Below, one piece after another: positions 42,127 to 51,025 of a DNA stretch of 64,000 nt. Under the pieces are notes generated by a model. The model had not been told where the DNA came from. It searched no databases and was given only the letters and a program-made list of their open reading frames with translations. Position 1 is the stretch's first letter, and every line of letters begins with the position of its first letter. The translations under genes and the position numbers were made by a program. This DNA is from Salinirussus salinus (GTDB lineage: Archaea > Halobacteriota > Halobacteria > Halobacteriales > Haloarculaceae), in contig NZ_WOWO01000002.1 in the NCBI RefSeq assembly GCF_009831455.1, positions 1,116,001 through 1,180,000 on the forward strand. The letters are read 5' to 3'.

Positions 42127-43383
42127 ATGGAATACCACGACCCGGAGAAAGCACAGCAAGTCGCGAGCCGCGTGGAGGCGTTCATGGAGGAGGAGGTCCT
42201 CCCCCGCGAGCGGGAGGCGCTGCGGACCGGCAACCGCGTCTCGATGGACGAACTCGAGGAGTACTGGGAGATGGCCAAAGAGCGGGACATCTTCGCCCCG
42301 CAGGCGCCCACGGAGTACGGCGGGCAGGGGTTCGAGTTCCGGAACATGCTTCCCTCCTTCGAGCAGGTGGGCCGGTCGCTGTTCGGCGCGCTCGCCATCC
42401 GCGCGAACGCCCCCGACGAGGGGAACATGCACACGCTGGAGATCGGCGCCAACGAGCGCATCAAAGAGGAGTACCTCCGGCCGCTGGTCCAGGGCGAGAA
42501 GTGGAGCTGTTTCTCGATGACCGAGCCGATGAACGGCGGCGGGTCGGACCCGAAGATGCTCCAGACCACCGCCCACAAGGACGGCGACGAGTGGGTCATC
42601 AACGGCCACAAGTGGTGGTCCTCGCAGGCGAAGATCGCCGACTTCCTTCTGGTGTTCGCCCGCACGGACCACGATGCCCACCCCTACGAGGGCTCTTCGA
42701 TCATCCTCGTGCCCAAGGATACTGATGGTGTCGAGATCGTCCGCAACTACGGGGTGCTGGGCGGGCACGGCGTCATGGAGACGGAGTTCGGCCACGCCGA
42801 GATCAAGTACGACAACGTCCGCGTCCCGGTCGAGAACACCATCGGCGAGGAGGGCGGCGGCTTCCGGCTCGCCCAGCTTCGGCTGGGTGGGGGCCGGCTG
42901 ACCCACTGCATGCGCTACTCGGGGATGGCCGAGCGGGCGCTGGACATCGCCAAGGCCTACATGGCCGAGCGGGAGGCCTTCGGCGAGCCGCTGTCGAACA
43001 AGCAGGCGCTGCGCCACCGGATCGCCGACGCCGAGACGAAACTCCACGTCGCCCGGACGGCCTCCCGGCACGCCGCCCGCGAGCTCGACCGCAGCGACGC
43101 CCGCATCGAGGTCGCGATGGCCAAGACCTTCACCGCGAACGTCACAAACGAGATCATCGACCTGGCGGTGCAGTGCTGTGGCGGCAACGGGATCGCCAAG
43201 GACCTGCCGCTGGCGCACTTCTACGAGGACGTGCGCGCGTTCCGGATCTTCGACGGCGCCGACGAGGTCCACCGTCGCACCATCGCCCGTGACGCCTTCG
43301 AGGACCTCAAGACCGAGGAGGTCGAGCACGTCCTCCGGTTCGACCCGCCCCAGAGCCGGACGGCCGCCGCCGACGACGACTGA
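42127..43383 (+). CDS. Acyl-CoA dehydrogenase
   Basis: 418 residues. The N-terminal helical domain (EAFMEEEVLPREREALR) is followed by the FAD-binding mid domain (CFSMTEPMNGGGSDP, WVINGHKWWSSQAKIADF) and the C-terminal helices with CCGGNGIAKDLPLAHFYEDVR and FDGADEVHRRTIAR. It oxidises acyl-CoA to enoyl-CoA, passing electrons to ETF. The length and FDGADEVH motif match the ACAD10/11-like group of medium size. Start at ATG 42127. No other beta-oxidation genes are beside it. Confidence 0.93.
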   Translation: MEYHDPEKAQQVASRVEAFMEEEVLPREREALRTGNRVSMDELEEYWEMAKERDIFAPQAPTEYGGQGFEFRNMLPSFEQVGRSLFGALAIRANAPDEGNMHTLEIGANERIKEEYLRPLVQGEKWSCFSMTEPMNGGGSDPKMLQTTAHKDGDEWVINGHKWWSSQAKIADFLLVFARTDHDAHPYEGSSIILVPKDTDGVEIVRNYGVLGGHGVMETEFGHAEIKYDNVRVPVENTIGEEGGGFRLAQLRLGGGRLTHCMRYSGMAERALDIAKAYMAEREAFGEPLSNKQALRHRIADAETKLHVARTASRHAARELDRSDARIEVAMAKTFTANVTNEIIDLAVQCCGGNGIAKDLPLAHFYEDVRAFRIFDGADEVHRRTIARDAFEDLKTEEVEHVLRFDPPQSRTAAADDD

Positions 43384-43522
43384 CCGGGCAGCCGACGACC
43401 GGTCAGCATTCGCCCGCCACGCCCGTGCCGAGGCGGGGACGGTCCGTGTGATCGTCCCGCAAATGAAAAGCGCGGTTTGAGCTTACGTTGCTCCTTTGAT
43501 ATGCCCCCGGGAACGTGTACGT

Positions 43523-43894
43523 ATGCACTCGAACGAGTCCAGGGGCCGCCCGGCCGGGAGCGTCGAACGCGCCGGCGGACGGCCCGGCGGCGCGTCGGTC
43601 GACACCGAGGACGTCCACCTCCGGAACTACGACCCCTTCAGCGAGTACGACCTCACGGTGACGGTCAGCGACGAGAGCGGCAGACGGGTGTTCCGGCGGC
43701 GCTACTACTTCCAGCCGGGCGAGGTCGAAAGCGAGCGCGGCCTGCTCGAGCCCGGGACCTACGAGGTGACCGTCGAACTCGACAACCGCCGGCGCGAGAC
43801 CGCGACCTGCCGCGTCGGGCCGGACCCGGACCGGACGGTCCACGTCGAACTCGGCAACGGCACCGTCAGCGTCACCGAGGGGCTGTACGGCTGA
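43523..43894 (+). CDS. Beta-rich acidic protein of unknown function
   Basis: 123 residues from ATG 43523. After an Arg/Gly-rich head (about 35 residues) comes a beta-sandwich-like pattern: VHLRNYDPFSEYDLTVTV, RVFRRRYYFQPGEVESE, EPGTYEVTVELDNRR, TVHVELGNGTVSV. This looks like a small Ig/carboxypeptidase-regulatory-like domain. No signal peptide, so probably cytoplasmic. Stands alone between two opposed genes. I do not recognise it. Confidence 0.6.
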   Translation: MHSNESRGRPAGSVERAGGRPGGASVDTEDVHLRNYDPFSEYDLTVTVSDESGRRVFRRRYYFQPGEVESERGLLEPGTYEVTVELDNRRRETATCRVGPDPDRTVHVELGNGTVSVTEGLYG

Positions 43895-43929
43895 CCCCGG
43901 ACCGGGATGGCCCGCTCCGTAGCGGAGTG

Positions 43930-44721
43930 CTACGACCCCCGGAGCGACGGCGCCGTCGACGGCCGGCGAACCAGCCACAGCCCGAGGCCGCCGGCGGCTC
44001 CGAGCAGCCCCAGCAGGCGCTCGAACCCCGGCGAGAGCGCCAGCGCGACGGCCGCGAGCAGGGCCGCGCCCGCGAGCGCCGGGGCCGGCGAGCGGGTGTC
44101 GGCGCGGCCGGCGTCGGTGGTGTCGGAGGTCCGGCGCTCCGCGCCGAGCCGCCGGCCGAGCGCGAGCAGCGTCCCGAGCACGGCGAGCCCGAGCAGGACG
44201 CCGGCGACCACGTCCACGAGGTAGTGCACGCCGATGACGACCCGCGAGAGCGCGACCGTCGTCACGACCGCCGCGGCGGCGGCGTAGCGCAGCCGGCGCG
44301 TCCCCGCCCGGAGGAGCACCGCCATCCCGCCGTAGACCGCCGTCGCCGCCGTCGCGTGCCCGCTGGGGAAGCCGTAGCCGTCGGCGGTCACCATCGCCTC
44401 GTAGACCGGCGACGCTGCCGGCGGGAGCCACGCGGGCAGGACGGCCGTCCCCGCGCCGGGCGGACGGGGAAACGCGAAGGCGGACTTGAGGGCAGCGGCG
44501 GCCGCGTAGGACCCGACTGCCAGCGCCAGCAACAACAGACAGTCGCGGAACGGCATCGGAGTGAATCCCGGAGCCGCGCCGCCGCGTGCCCGCCAGTAGA
44601 GAGCCCCGATGGCGAGCAGCAGAAACCACATGTCCCCGAGCTGGGTGAGGAGGCCGCCGGCGGCGACGACCGCGTCGGGAAGCGAACCGGCGAACTCGAC
44701 GCCACCGATACCACGAGTCAC
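43930..44721 (-). CDS. PAP2-family membrane phosphatase
   Basis: About 263 residues with five or six transmembrane helices and all three PAP2 signature motifs: KSAFAFPRPP (K-x6-R-P), GFPSGHA (P-S-G-H), and SRVVIGVHYLVD (S-R-x5-H-x3-D). The family hydrolyses lipid phosphates such as phosphatidate or isoprenyl pyrophosphates on the outer face. The exact substrate is unknown. Both candidate starts are GTG (44742 and 44721); I prefer 44721 because of a TTAG-containing box near leaderless distance, with low certainty. Confidence 0.85.
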   Translation of the reverse strand: MTRGIGGVEFAGSLPDAVVAAGGLLTQLGDMWFLLLAIGALYWRARGGAAPGFTPMPFRDCLLLLALAVGSYAAAAALKSAFAFPRPPGAGTAVLPAWLPPAASPVYEAMVTADGYGFPSGHATAATAVYGGMAVLLRAGTRRLRYAAAAAVVTTVALSRVVIGVHYLVDVVAGVLLGLAVLGTLLALGRRLGAERRTSDTTDAGRADTRSPAPALAGAALLAAVALALSPGFERLLGLLGAAGGLGLWLVRRPSTAPSLRGS

Positions 44722-44883
44722 GCCCGCCGGTCGCCCGCGCACAGACTAAGCGCTGTTGTTCCCGGCGCGGTTGTTCCAGGCTCCTGCCGTTACCCCGGTG
44801 TCGCCGCTCCTGGGCCGGTGTCGTCCGAAAAAACGGGCTCCCGTCGGTCAGCTTTCGCCGCGAGGTGCCTGCCGGGGCTTCGG

Positions 44884-45168
44884 TCAGTCGATGTGGCCTT
44901 CTTCGCGCAGCTGGGCGGCGTCCTTGCTGTCGTAGCGCCACTCGATGTTGGCCTTCTCGTCCTGCCAGTCCCACGGCTCGACGAGGACGATGTCGTCCTC
45001 CTCGATCCAGGTCCGGTACTTCATGCGGCCGGGGATCCGCCCCATCCGCTCTTTCCCGTCCTCGCAGCGGACGCGGACGTGGTTCCCGCCGTCGTGGCGG
45101 GTCACGACCGCGAACAGCTCGTCGTCGTTGGGCATCCGGAGGTTCCGGCGCCCGTCTGTTTCACTCAC
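44884..45168 (-). CDS. eif1A: Translation initiation factor aIF1A
   Basis: 94 residues with the S1/OB fold of eIF1[40 protein letters not shown] and [17 protein letters not shown]. It binds the A site of the small subunit during initiation. Length and motifs match archaeal aIF1A exactly. ATG at 45168. Monocistronic. Confident. Confidence 0.97.
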   Translation of the reverse strand: MSETDGRRNLRMPNDDELFAVVTRHDGGNHVRVRCEDGKERMGRIPGRMKYRTWIEEDDIVLVEPWDWQDEKANIEWRYDSKDAAQLREEGHID

Positions 45169-45323
45169 ACCTCAAGTAAGTGACGGCGTGGGATAAACAC
45201 TCCGTAATCCGCGGTAGCGTGTCACACGTCTGAGAGTAACTGTGGCCGGCGGGTCCGTGCGGGAGCTTGTCCGGGCCCGTCCGTGATGGCCGCGCTGAGC
45301 GGGTCCGGTCGGCGGGCCCTCGC

Positions 45324-45794
45324 TCAGCCGGTCACGTCCGCAGGGATGGCGTCGGCGGCCTCGACGAGACGGTCGGGCGCGAGCGGAAAGAGCGTCTCGG
45401 GGGTTCCGGCGGCGGCCCACACCTCCTCGTGGGAGAGCAGCGTCTCGTCGATGAGGACTTCAGGGTCGCCGTCGTGACAGAAGGGCGGGACGCCCCCGAC
45501 GCTGTAGCCGGTCGCCTCGGTGACCTCCTCCGGGTCGGCCATCCGCACGTCCGCCGCGTCGAGGACGTCGGCCAGCCGCCCCTCGTCGACGCGGTTGGCG
45601 CCGCTCGTGACCACGACCACCGGCGTCCCGTCGGCGACGAAGACGAGGCTACTCGCGACCTGTGCGAGGTCACACCCGACCACGTCGGCGGCCTCGGCTG
45701 CGGTTTCGGTCCCTTCCGGGAACTCCTCGATGTCGATCTGGAGGCCGTACCGCTCCGTTGCCTGGCGTCCGAACTCGGCGGCGCGCTCGTCCAT
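45324..45794 (-). CDS. YbaK/ProX-type aminoacyl-tRNA deacylase domain protein
   Basis: 156 residues from ATG 45794. The YbaK fold is clear: AAEAADVVGCDLAQVASSLVF, PVVVVTSGANRVDEGRLADV, and GYSVGGVPPFCHDGDPEVLI, the Gly-Val/Gly-Pro-x-Gly-type substrate-pocket loop of these editing enzymes. They hydrolyse mischarged Cys- or Ala-tRNA-Pro. Specificity cannot be assigned without comparison. The frame extends to 45878, but the extension is not conserved-looking. Confidence 0.9.
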   Translation of the reverse strand: MDERAAEFGRQATERYGLQIDIEEFPEGTETAAEAADVVGCDLAQVASSLVFVADGTPVVVVTSGANRVDEGRLADVLDAADVRMADPEEVTEATGYSVGGVPPFCHDGDPEVLIDETLLSHEEVWAAAGTPETLFPLAPDRLVEAADAIPADVTG

Positions 45795-45911
45795 GGGGAC
45801 ACCATCCGCCGCCGGTAAAAGAAGGCTACTCTCCGGCCCGGCCGCGGTGTCTCGCGGGTCCTCGGTGGAGGGCCACAAGAGGGATAATCGGCCACGCCCT
45901 GACCGGACAGC

Positions 45912-46298
45912 ATGTCACGAGGGGCCGGCGTCGACGGCCGCGACGAGCCCGCCCGGGACGGCGACGACCACGCCGAGTTGCTCTCCACGCTCGACTCCCA
46001 CGACCTCGCGCTCGGGATGGACCTGGTGGAAGCCAGCGAGTCCGGCGCCTTCGAGTTCGAGCCCGACGCCGACCCGGCGGAGGCGTTCCCGCAGTCGGTC
46101 GCCAGCGGCGGCCCCACACCCACGGGTGTCATCCTCTGGACGCGGGTCCATCTCGAGGGCCGGCTCGCCCCGGACTCCGAGTACCACTGCCGGTTCAGTT
46201 ACGACGGCGTCCCCTCCCGTCCCGGACGGTATCGGACCTTCCCCCGTCCGGACGACCACGCCGACTCGGTCCGTTTTGACGTACTCACCTGCCAGAAC
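45912..46298 (+). pseudogene. phoD: Truncated phoD-like alkaline phosphatase
   Basis: Similarity to PhoD runs from DPAEAFPQSVASGGPTPTGVILWTRV through LAPDSEYHCRFSYDGVPS and ends at DSVRFDVLTCQN, the point where intact PhoD continues into the metal-binding catalytic domain. The gap between the WTRV strand and LAPDSEYHCRF is shorter than in full PhoD, so there may also be an internal deletion. After position 46298 the frame continues with unrelated residues to a stop at 46412. The active site is gone; this is a remnant cut by the insertion or rearrangement that brought in the following DNA. Confidence 0.75.
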
Positions 46299-46300
46299 GA

Positions 46301-46549
46301 CCTGAAGCAGCCTCGAAACAGCCAGATCCCGACTATGACCTCCTCATCGGTAACTTCGAAGTGGTCGAATCAGGGACAACGGTCGTGTGTAGCGACGGGG
46401 AAGAATACGTAGCCGATGGCCCCTCCGTTTCGAGTCTGATGTCCGAAACAGGGTATGACGACACCCCCGGGTACGAAGGTGCTGTCGCCGGCAAGACGCT
46501 TCCGTCAGCACTCGAAGCTTGGCGAGCCACCCCGATACCCATGAACTGA
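46301..46549 (+). pseudogene. Fragment of an unidentified coding region
   Basis: An open segment in another frame, starting at the phoD break: PEAASKQPDPDYDLLIGNFE, then VVESGTTVVCSDGEEYVADG and a C-terminal TPGYEGAVAGKTLPSALEAW, with a stop at 46549. Composition is protein-like, and the segment has no start of its own at the left end. The C-terminal remnant of a gene joined to the phoD fragment is the simplest reading. Translation from the GTG at 46361 (62 residues) cannot be excluded. Confidence 0.45.
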
Positions 46550-46716
46550 TTTCCCCGTGCCGTTGTGTAGAGAGTAACTGTTCTTTGATGCAAACATCCC
46601 CCCTGTCTCGAGTAGCTACCGGGACCTCACCTCGCCGGAGGGAGGGGGTGCCAACCGTTCTGTGACACTCCCATCCGTATCTGAACTGTGAGTACGTACG
46701 TCAACGGCGGTTTCTC

Positions 46717-47139
46717 GTGGCTTCACTGACTGAAGCCAATCAGAACGCCTGGAACGGCACAACACCTATTGACACGACAGGAGATGCACCAATCATCGTG
46801 TCCGACGTGCGAGACCCCGAAGCCCTCGCAGACCTCTTGGGCGATGAGTGTGCGCGCACGATCCTTGTTGAAGCGAAGAGGGAGCCCCGCTCGGCGGAGG
46901 AGCTCAGCGACTTTGCAGGAGTTTCCGAACCGACGGTCTACCGGCGGCTGGAACGCCTCCGCGAGTACGATCTGGTTACCGAAGACATCCAGCCTGTCAC
47001 CGACGGAAAGAATTACAAGCTCTATCGGACGGAACTCGACGGAATTGAACTCGACCTCAGCGAAGACGGCTTCGAGGTCACGGTCTCACGTCGGGAACGG
47101 ATGGTCGACCGCTTCACACAGTTCGTAGAGGGAACCTGA
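46717..47139 (+). CDS. Winged-helix regulator of HTH/membrane pair (copy 2)
   Basis: 140 residues from GTG 46717. The winged-helix core is EALADLLGDECARTILVEAKREP, ELSDFAGVSEPTVYRRLERLREYDLVTE, and the C-terminal half NYKLYRTELDGIELDLSEDG mirrors the paralogue at 22813-23160. The two share the VYRR-x-xRL recognition helix and the beta tail. The N-terminus is longer here (about 30 extra residues); a GTG at 46798 is an alternative start. The next gene begins 1 nt after its stop. A+T-richer than the host average, in a patch that interrupts phoD. Confidence 0.8.
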   Translation: MASLTEANQNAWNGTTPIDTTGDAPIIVSDVRDPEALADLLGDECARTILVEAKREPRSAEELSDFAGVSEPTVYRRLERLREYDLVTEDIQPVTDGKNYKLYRTELDGIELDLSEDGFEVTVSRRERMVDRFTQFVEGT

Positions 47140-47140
47140 C

Positions 47141-47458
47141 ATGCTCGATACGCCGCTCCAATTGATCGACCTCGAAACGCTACGAACAGTTCGGCAGGTG
47201 AGTGAGCTGATCCCTATGATCCTCGGACTGGCGATCAGTTACCTCGCCTACACCGCATACCGGCAAAACCGGAGTCGTCCGATGCTATACGTCGCAGCCG
47301 GGTTCGTGTTAGTACTGTTTGTTCAGCTTCCGCTGAGTCTGATACTGCTCTATCTGCTGGAGCTTCCAACTCCGGTTCTCAACAGCATCGTTCAGATACC
47401 CGAGTTCATCGGGCTAGGACTGATTCTCTACGGACTGTGGGTGCCGCGTCGGGACTGA
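47141..47458 (+). CDS. Three-helix membrane protein of HTH/membrane pair (copy 2)
   Basis: 105 residues with three hydrophobic segments: SELIPMILGLAISYLAYTAY, MLYVAAGFVLVLFVQLPLSL, and IVQIPEFIGLGLILYGLWV. Between the first two is a basic loop (YRQNRSRP) that matches the paralogue at 22514-22816 (YRGFRRNDSR). It starts one base after the HTH stop. Probably a membrane partner of the regulator. Function unknown. Confidence 0.78.
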   Translation: MLDTPLQLIDLETLRTVRQVSELIPMILGLAISYLAYTAYRQNRSRPMLYVAAGFVLVLFVQLPLSLILLYLLELPTPVLNSIVQIPEFIGLGLILYGLWVPRRD

Positions 47459-47747
47459 CCTGGCGGCTCACATCCGTGTCTATGACAGGTGGCCGAACGA
47501 GCACTAACCGTGTGTTATCGTCGATAAATTCTCGTGTGTAGCCCGGTTGAGGGGCGAGCAGACCAGGCGACCTCGGCGACATCAACACTGGCCTCAAGTG
47601 CATACCGGAGTCGTATAGATATTCCACATCTGGTGGGTGTCGACATTCTTGGGGAACTCCGTCCAGCAGCCCCAGCAGGATGTTAGCTTCAGCGAGTGAA
47701 GCCAGCAAAACCGCCCTTTTCTCATGCGTCCATATCTTCAGGTGTCG
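47459..47747. other. Intergenic region, no supported gene
   Basis: 289 bp between the HTH/membrane pair and the CPBP gene. A reverse-strand frame gives residues such as SLAEANILLGLLDGVPQE, which might be a decayed coding piece, but there is no supporting start or motif. Confidence 0.4.
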
Positions 47748-48761
47748 ATGACCGAAGCAGATACCGACACCAACTTCGAACGAACCGCATCCCGGTCGGC
47801 CGATGACGACCGGCGAGCCGATCGCGGTGGAATCACGGGACACGTCGCCTCCGTGCTGTGGAATCGAACCGAGAATCGCCCCCGTGCACTCTGGCGGATC
47901 CTCGGAGTGTACGGCGCCTCGTTCGTGGGGATTTTCGTGCTCCCGGCGCTGGCGCTCGCGGGAACCGAACTCCCGCCGTCGGTGGCCGGAGCCGCCCAGA
48001 ACCTCATCGCTGCCCTTACCGGGCTCCTCATGGCGGTTGGTGTCGCGAAGTACGTCGACCGGCGACCGTTGACCGACTACGGACTCGCGTTCAGCCCGTC
48101 GTTCCTGAAGGACTTCGGCGCTGGCAGCGTCATCGCCCTGGCGGGGATGGCGGTGGCACTCCCCGCGAGTCTGATCGCCGGGTGGGCGACCGTCTCCGAG
48201 GTGTTCTCGGGTGGCGTCGGTACGAACGTGTTGCCGTTTGCCGCCGCGTTCGGAGTGTACACCATCCAGTGGGCGTTTACAGCCTTCTGGGAAGAACTGG
48301 TCTTCCGGGGTATCATCCTGACGAGTGCCGTCGAAGGGTTCCAGAGTCGGTGGCTGTCCGACCGTGGCGCGGTCGTGGCAGGGGTGGTGGCGTCCTCGCT
48401 GATATTCAGTCTCGGGCACTTCCCGGGTACGCTGGAAAAGTTCGGATTCCGGCTGGCTTTAGGGCTCCTTCTCGGGGCCGCGTACGTGTGGACCGACTCG
48501 CTGGCGCTGCCGATCGGCCTTCACTTTCTGGTCAACTTCGCGATGAACAACATCTACGGCCTGTCGAACTTTCTTGAGGCTGCGGAAACAGCGATGCTGA
48601 TCCGGCCGACGTTCACCGGCCCGGCACAGTTCGTAGGGGTGTACGGGGCAGTCAACGGCGCAGCGGTGCTCTGTGTCGCTGCGCTCACTGTCGGATACGT
48701 TGCCCTCCGGAACGGCGATCTTGGGTCGCGGCTGTCGTCGGCGTACCTACAGCGAGACTGA
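47748..48761 (+). CDS. CPBP-family intramembrane metalloprotease
   Basis: 337 residues from ATG 47748 (MTEADTDTN); an in-frame ATG at 47724 would add eight. Multi-pass membrane protein with the CPBP/CAAX-Rce1-like motifs: AFWEELVFRGIIL (Glu-Glu-x3-Arg), SLIFSLGHF (His), and LPIGLHFLVNFAMNN (His/Asn). These residues form the putative active site of the family, which includes CAAX prenyl proteases and immunity proteins. Natural substrates in haloarchaea are unknown. It lies at the right end of the patch that starts at the broken phoD. Confidence 0.85.
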   Translation: MTEADTDTNFERTASRSADDDRRADRGGITGHVASVLWNRTENRPRALWRILGVYGASFVGIFVLPALALAGTELPPSVAGAAQNLIAALTGLLMAVGVAKYVDRRPLTDYGLAFSPSFLKDFGAGSVIALAGMAVALPASLIAGWATVSEVFSGGVGTNVLPFAAAFGVYTIQWAFTAFWEELVFRGIILTSAVEGFQSRWLSDRGAVVAGVVASSLIFSLGHFPGTLEKFGFRLALGLLLGAAYVWTDSLALPIGLHFLVNFAMNNIYGLSNFLEAAETAMLIRPTFTGPAQFVGVYGAVNGAAVLCVAALTVGYVALRNGDLGSRLSSAYLQRD

Positions 48762-48873
48762 CCCGAACAGCCACCCGCAACCGACGAGTGGTCGTAGCCA
48801 CTGCCAGTTTCCGGCCCCGTGGAAATGGATCAGGGAGTACCAGTAGGAGCCGCGCCCGCCGGGAGAGGCCGGG

Positions 48874-49461
48874 TCAGCCCGTCTGCGTCCCCCCGGCGGG
48901 ACGCGTGTACGTGACGCTGATGCGCGTGCTGGCGAGCTGCGCCCGGGTGACCGCATCCGCGGCGGCCTCGGCGGGCGTGCCGCCCTCGAGGTCCAGCGGC
49001 TCCTCGAGCGCGAAGGTGTCGAACAGCAGGGTGGTCTCCCGGCCCAGCGGCGGACAGGGGGGGTCGTATCCGGGCTCGGTGCCGGGCTGGCTGCTCTGTC
49101 TGGCCCCGTTCAGGCTATCGACCGTCGCCGTCCGCGGGACGCCCTCGGGGACCCGCTCGGTGTCCGCCGGGAGATTCCACAGCACCCAGAACAGCGGCTT
49201 GTTGAACACGCCCAGGTCGGCCTCGGCGACGACCGCGAGCGCCGCCGTCGGGTCGGGCGTCGACTCGACGGTCAGCGGCGGCGACACCCCCTCACCCTCG
49301 CAGGCGTACCGGTCGGGGAGCCGCCCGCCGTCGGTGAGCGCGGGGCTGGAGACGCTCAGGGGCGCCCCGCCGGACGCGCGGCGCTGGACACAGCCGGCCA
49401 GGCCCGCAAGCCCGCCGGTCGCCAGCCCCCCCAGCGCCGCCAGCAGCCGTCGGCGTCGCAT
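48874..49461 (-). CDS. YbhB/YbcL (PEBP-like) lipoprotein
   Basis: 195 residues. The N-terminus MRRRRLLAALGG...GLAGC combines twin-arginine-type basic residues with a lipobox. The mature part matches the PEBP fold: YACEGEGVSPPLTVESTP, FWVLWNLPADTERVPEG, and PGYDPPCPPLGRETTLLFDTFA. The canonical Asp-Pro-Asp/His pocket is altered (EADLGVFN). PEBP proteins bind phosphorylated ligands; in archaea the role is unknown. Surface-anchored by Cys24. Single gene. Confidence 0.85.
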   Translation of the reverse strand: MRRRRLLAALGGLATGGLAGLAGCVQRRASGGAPLSVSSPALTDGGRLPDRYACEGEGVSPPLTVESTPDPTAALAVVAEADLGVFNKPLFWVLWNLPADTERVPEGVPRTATVDSLNGARQSSQPGTEPGYDPPCPPLGRETTLLFDTFALEEPLDLEGGTPAEAAADAVTRAQLASTRISVTYTRPAGGTQTG

Positions 49462-49502
49462 ACCTCAAGGAAGGGGCCGAACGGGTCCTGTCTTTCGCTT
49501 TC

Positions 49503-49802
49503 CTACCGCAGCCAGTCGAGAAGCATCCGGAACTCCTCGACCATTCCGTCGACGACCTGCATCGGCCGGAAGCCGGCGTCGGGGTTCTCGGCGGGCTCGA
49601 ACCCCCCCAGGTCCTCGCGGGGAACGGCCAGGACGCGGCCGGTGTTCACGCGACGGCCGTCCGCGTCGCTCACCTCGAGTAGCCGGACCGTGTCGTCACC
49701 CCCGCCGTTTCCGGCCGTGCCGACGACGCGGTAGACCCCCTCCGGGTAGTCGGCGTCGACGGGGCGGTAGTGGTCGTAGGGCTGTGGGTCGGGGTCGGAC
49801 AC
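49503..49802 (-). CDS. Small conserved protein of unknown function
   Basis: 99 residues from GTG 49802 (VSDPDPQPYDHYRPVDADYP). Beta-rich: EGVYRVVGTAGNGGGDDTVRLLEVSDADGRRV, then GRVLAVPREDLGGFEPAENPDAG and a C-terminal helix MVEEFRMLLDWLR. Resembles a small RNA/DNA-independent beta-barrel protein; no catalytic residues stand out. The frame extends to 49859 into the divergent spacer; I start at the GTG where the acidic, protein-like sequence begins. Unknown function. Confidence 0.62.
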   Translation of the reverse strand: MSDPDPQPYDHYRPVDADYPEGVYRVVGTAGNGGGDDTVRLLEVSDADGRRVNTGRVLAVPREDLGGFEPAENPDAGFRPMQVVDGMVEEFRMLLDWLR

Positions 49803-49895
49803 ACCCGCCGTTCGAGCGCCCGAGGGCAAAAACCGTCGGCCTCCGGCCGGCCCGGCCACAGAACCGACTTGTTGCTGGCCGCCCTATCCCTGCCG

Positions 49896-50387
49896 ATGCC
49901 AGGCAACGCCGACCTCGGTGCGTTTGGCGAGAGCGACGACCCGGCCGACGACGCGCCGGCGGACGCGGCGGTCTGTACGGTCGCCACCCAGACCGAAACC
50001 TTCCAGCGTTGCCGCGAGGGCTTTTACCCCTGTCCGCGCTCGTACCCCCGAACCGACCGCGAGTTCGACTACATGGCTTTCTACCGAACGGCGCCCACCT
50101 CCGCCATCACCCACTACGCGCCAGTCACGGACCGCACGCTCGAACGGGCCGACGAGGCCGGCAGCGAGGGGGCGACGATGGACGACGGGGACTGGCGGGA
50201 CCTGATCGAACCGTTCTCCGAGGAACGGGAGGTCGTGGTCTTCCACCTCGGTAACCTGGTCGCGCTCGACTCCCCGGTAGTCAACGACCTGACCGGCGTT
50301 CGGGGCGCGTGGTACCACACCGCCGGAGACCTCCGAGCGGCCGCGTCGCTGTCGGAACTCTCCGGGCGGGCAGAACGGACACCCTGA
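49896..50387 (+). CDS. Conserved acidic protein of unknown function
   Basis: 163 residues from ATG 49896. Two Cys in ERCREGFYPCPRSYPRTDREFDYMAFYRT-like context (Cys about residues 39 and 46), followed by TSAITHYAPVTDRTLE and EREVVVFHLGNLVALDSPVVN. The length and strand pattern suggest a compact alpha/beta fold. I recall similar proteins in haloarchaea without a known function. Not membrane-bound. Confidence 0.62.
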   Translation: MPGNADLGAFGESDDPADDAPADAAVCTVATQTETFQRCREGFYPCPRSYPRTDREFDYMAFYRTAPTSAITHYAPVTDRTLERADEAGSEGATMDDGDWRDLIEPFSEEREVVVFHLGNLVALDSPVVNDLTGVRGAWYHTAGDLRAAASLSELSGRAERTP

Positions 50388-50405
50388 GCGTGACGCGACC
50401 GCGGT

Positions 50406-50588
50406 TCAGGGTCCGAGCCTGTCGCGGGCGCTACCGGCGAGGTAACCCGTCGCGCCGCCGAAGCCCGCGCCGATGCCGGCGCCAAAGGGGCCGAGCCGGC
50501 TGCCAAGCGCCGCACCGACGCTGGCACCCATCGACGCGCCACGCTTTGCGTGCTTGTCCTTCGACCGCTTGCAACAGGGCATACCCAT
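50406..50588 (-). CDS. Small glycine-zipper protein
   Basis: 60 residues: MGMPCCKRSKDKHAKRGASM, then the Gly-rich helix ASVGAALGSRLGPFGAGIGAGFGGATGYLAG, a glycine-zipper pattern. The basic Cys-Cys head could be acylated or bind metal. Glycine zippers often form membrane-inserted helical bundles. Start at ATG 50588 (50582 is an alternative). Short and unproven, but compositionally sensible. Confidence 0.6.
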   Translation of the reverse strand: MGMPCCKRSKDKHAKRGASMGASVGAALGSRLGPFGAGIGAGFGGATGYLAGSARDRLGP

Positions 50589-50700
50589 GGGTAGGGCTGG
50601 ACGCTCAAAACGGTTCGGCCGCGGCGGCCGGGGCCGGGCGGTCGGCCCGGCGGTCAGGGGCCAGTTCCTCCGCGTGGGCCGGTGCGCACGAGCAGGGGTG

Positions 50701-50886
50701 TTACTCCCCGGAGTTGACGAACAGGACGACGAGTGCGAGAGCCGAGGTCGCTGCGAACAGCGGAAACGGGTTCCCGGTCTGTCCCGTGTAGTAGGTGGCA
50801 CCCAGCACCGCCAGGATCCCCAACAGGGACGCTCCGACCTCGACACGCCTGTCGACGGCAACCGTCGGGAGGGCAGTTTCGGACAT
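50701..50886 (-). CDS. Small two-helix membrane protein
   Basis: 61 residues from ATG 50886: MSETALPTVAVDRRVEVGAS, a hydrophobic helix LLGILAVLGATYYTG, a short turn TGNPFP and a second helix LFAATSALALVVLFVN. Two transmembrane segments connected by a short loop. Haloarchaeal genomes hold many such orphans; function unknown. Divergent from the NAD-epimerase gene. Confidence 0.6.
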   Translation of the reverse strand: MSETALPTVAVDRRVEVGASLLGILAVLGATYYTGQTGNPFPLFAATSALALVVLFVNSGE

Positions 50887-51025
50887 CGGATCGGGCCTGA
50901 CGTGTCGGTGGTTTAGCAGTTGCCCTTTCCCGGCGGCGTGTGGGTCCTTGCCGCCCGAGCCAGCCCGCGCAGTAGATGGCCCCGCGGCATCTGAACCGTT
51001 TTGTCCGTCCGGGCCAACCCCAGGT

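Noticed and set aside
48747-48956. Reverse ORF of 69 codons near the CPBP gene
   Set aside because: Contains an aromatic stretch (WYSLIHFHGAGNWQW) that might be a relic, but the rest is Arg/Pro-rich and it overlaps the PEBP gene antisense.
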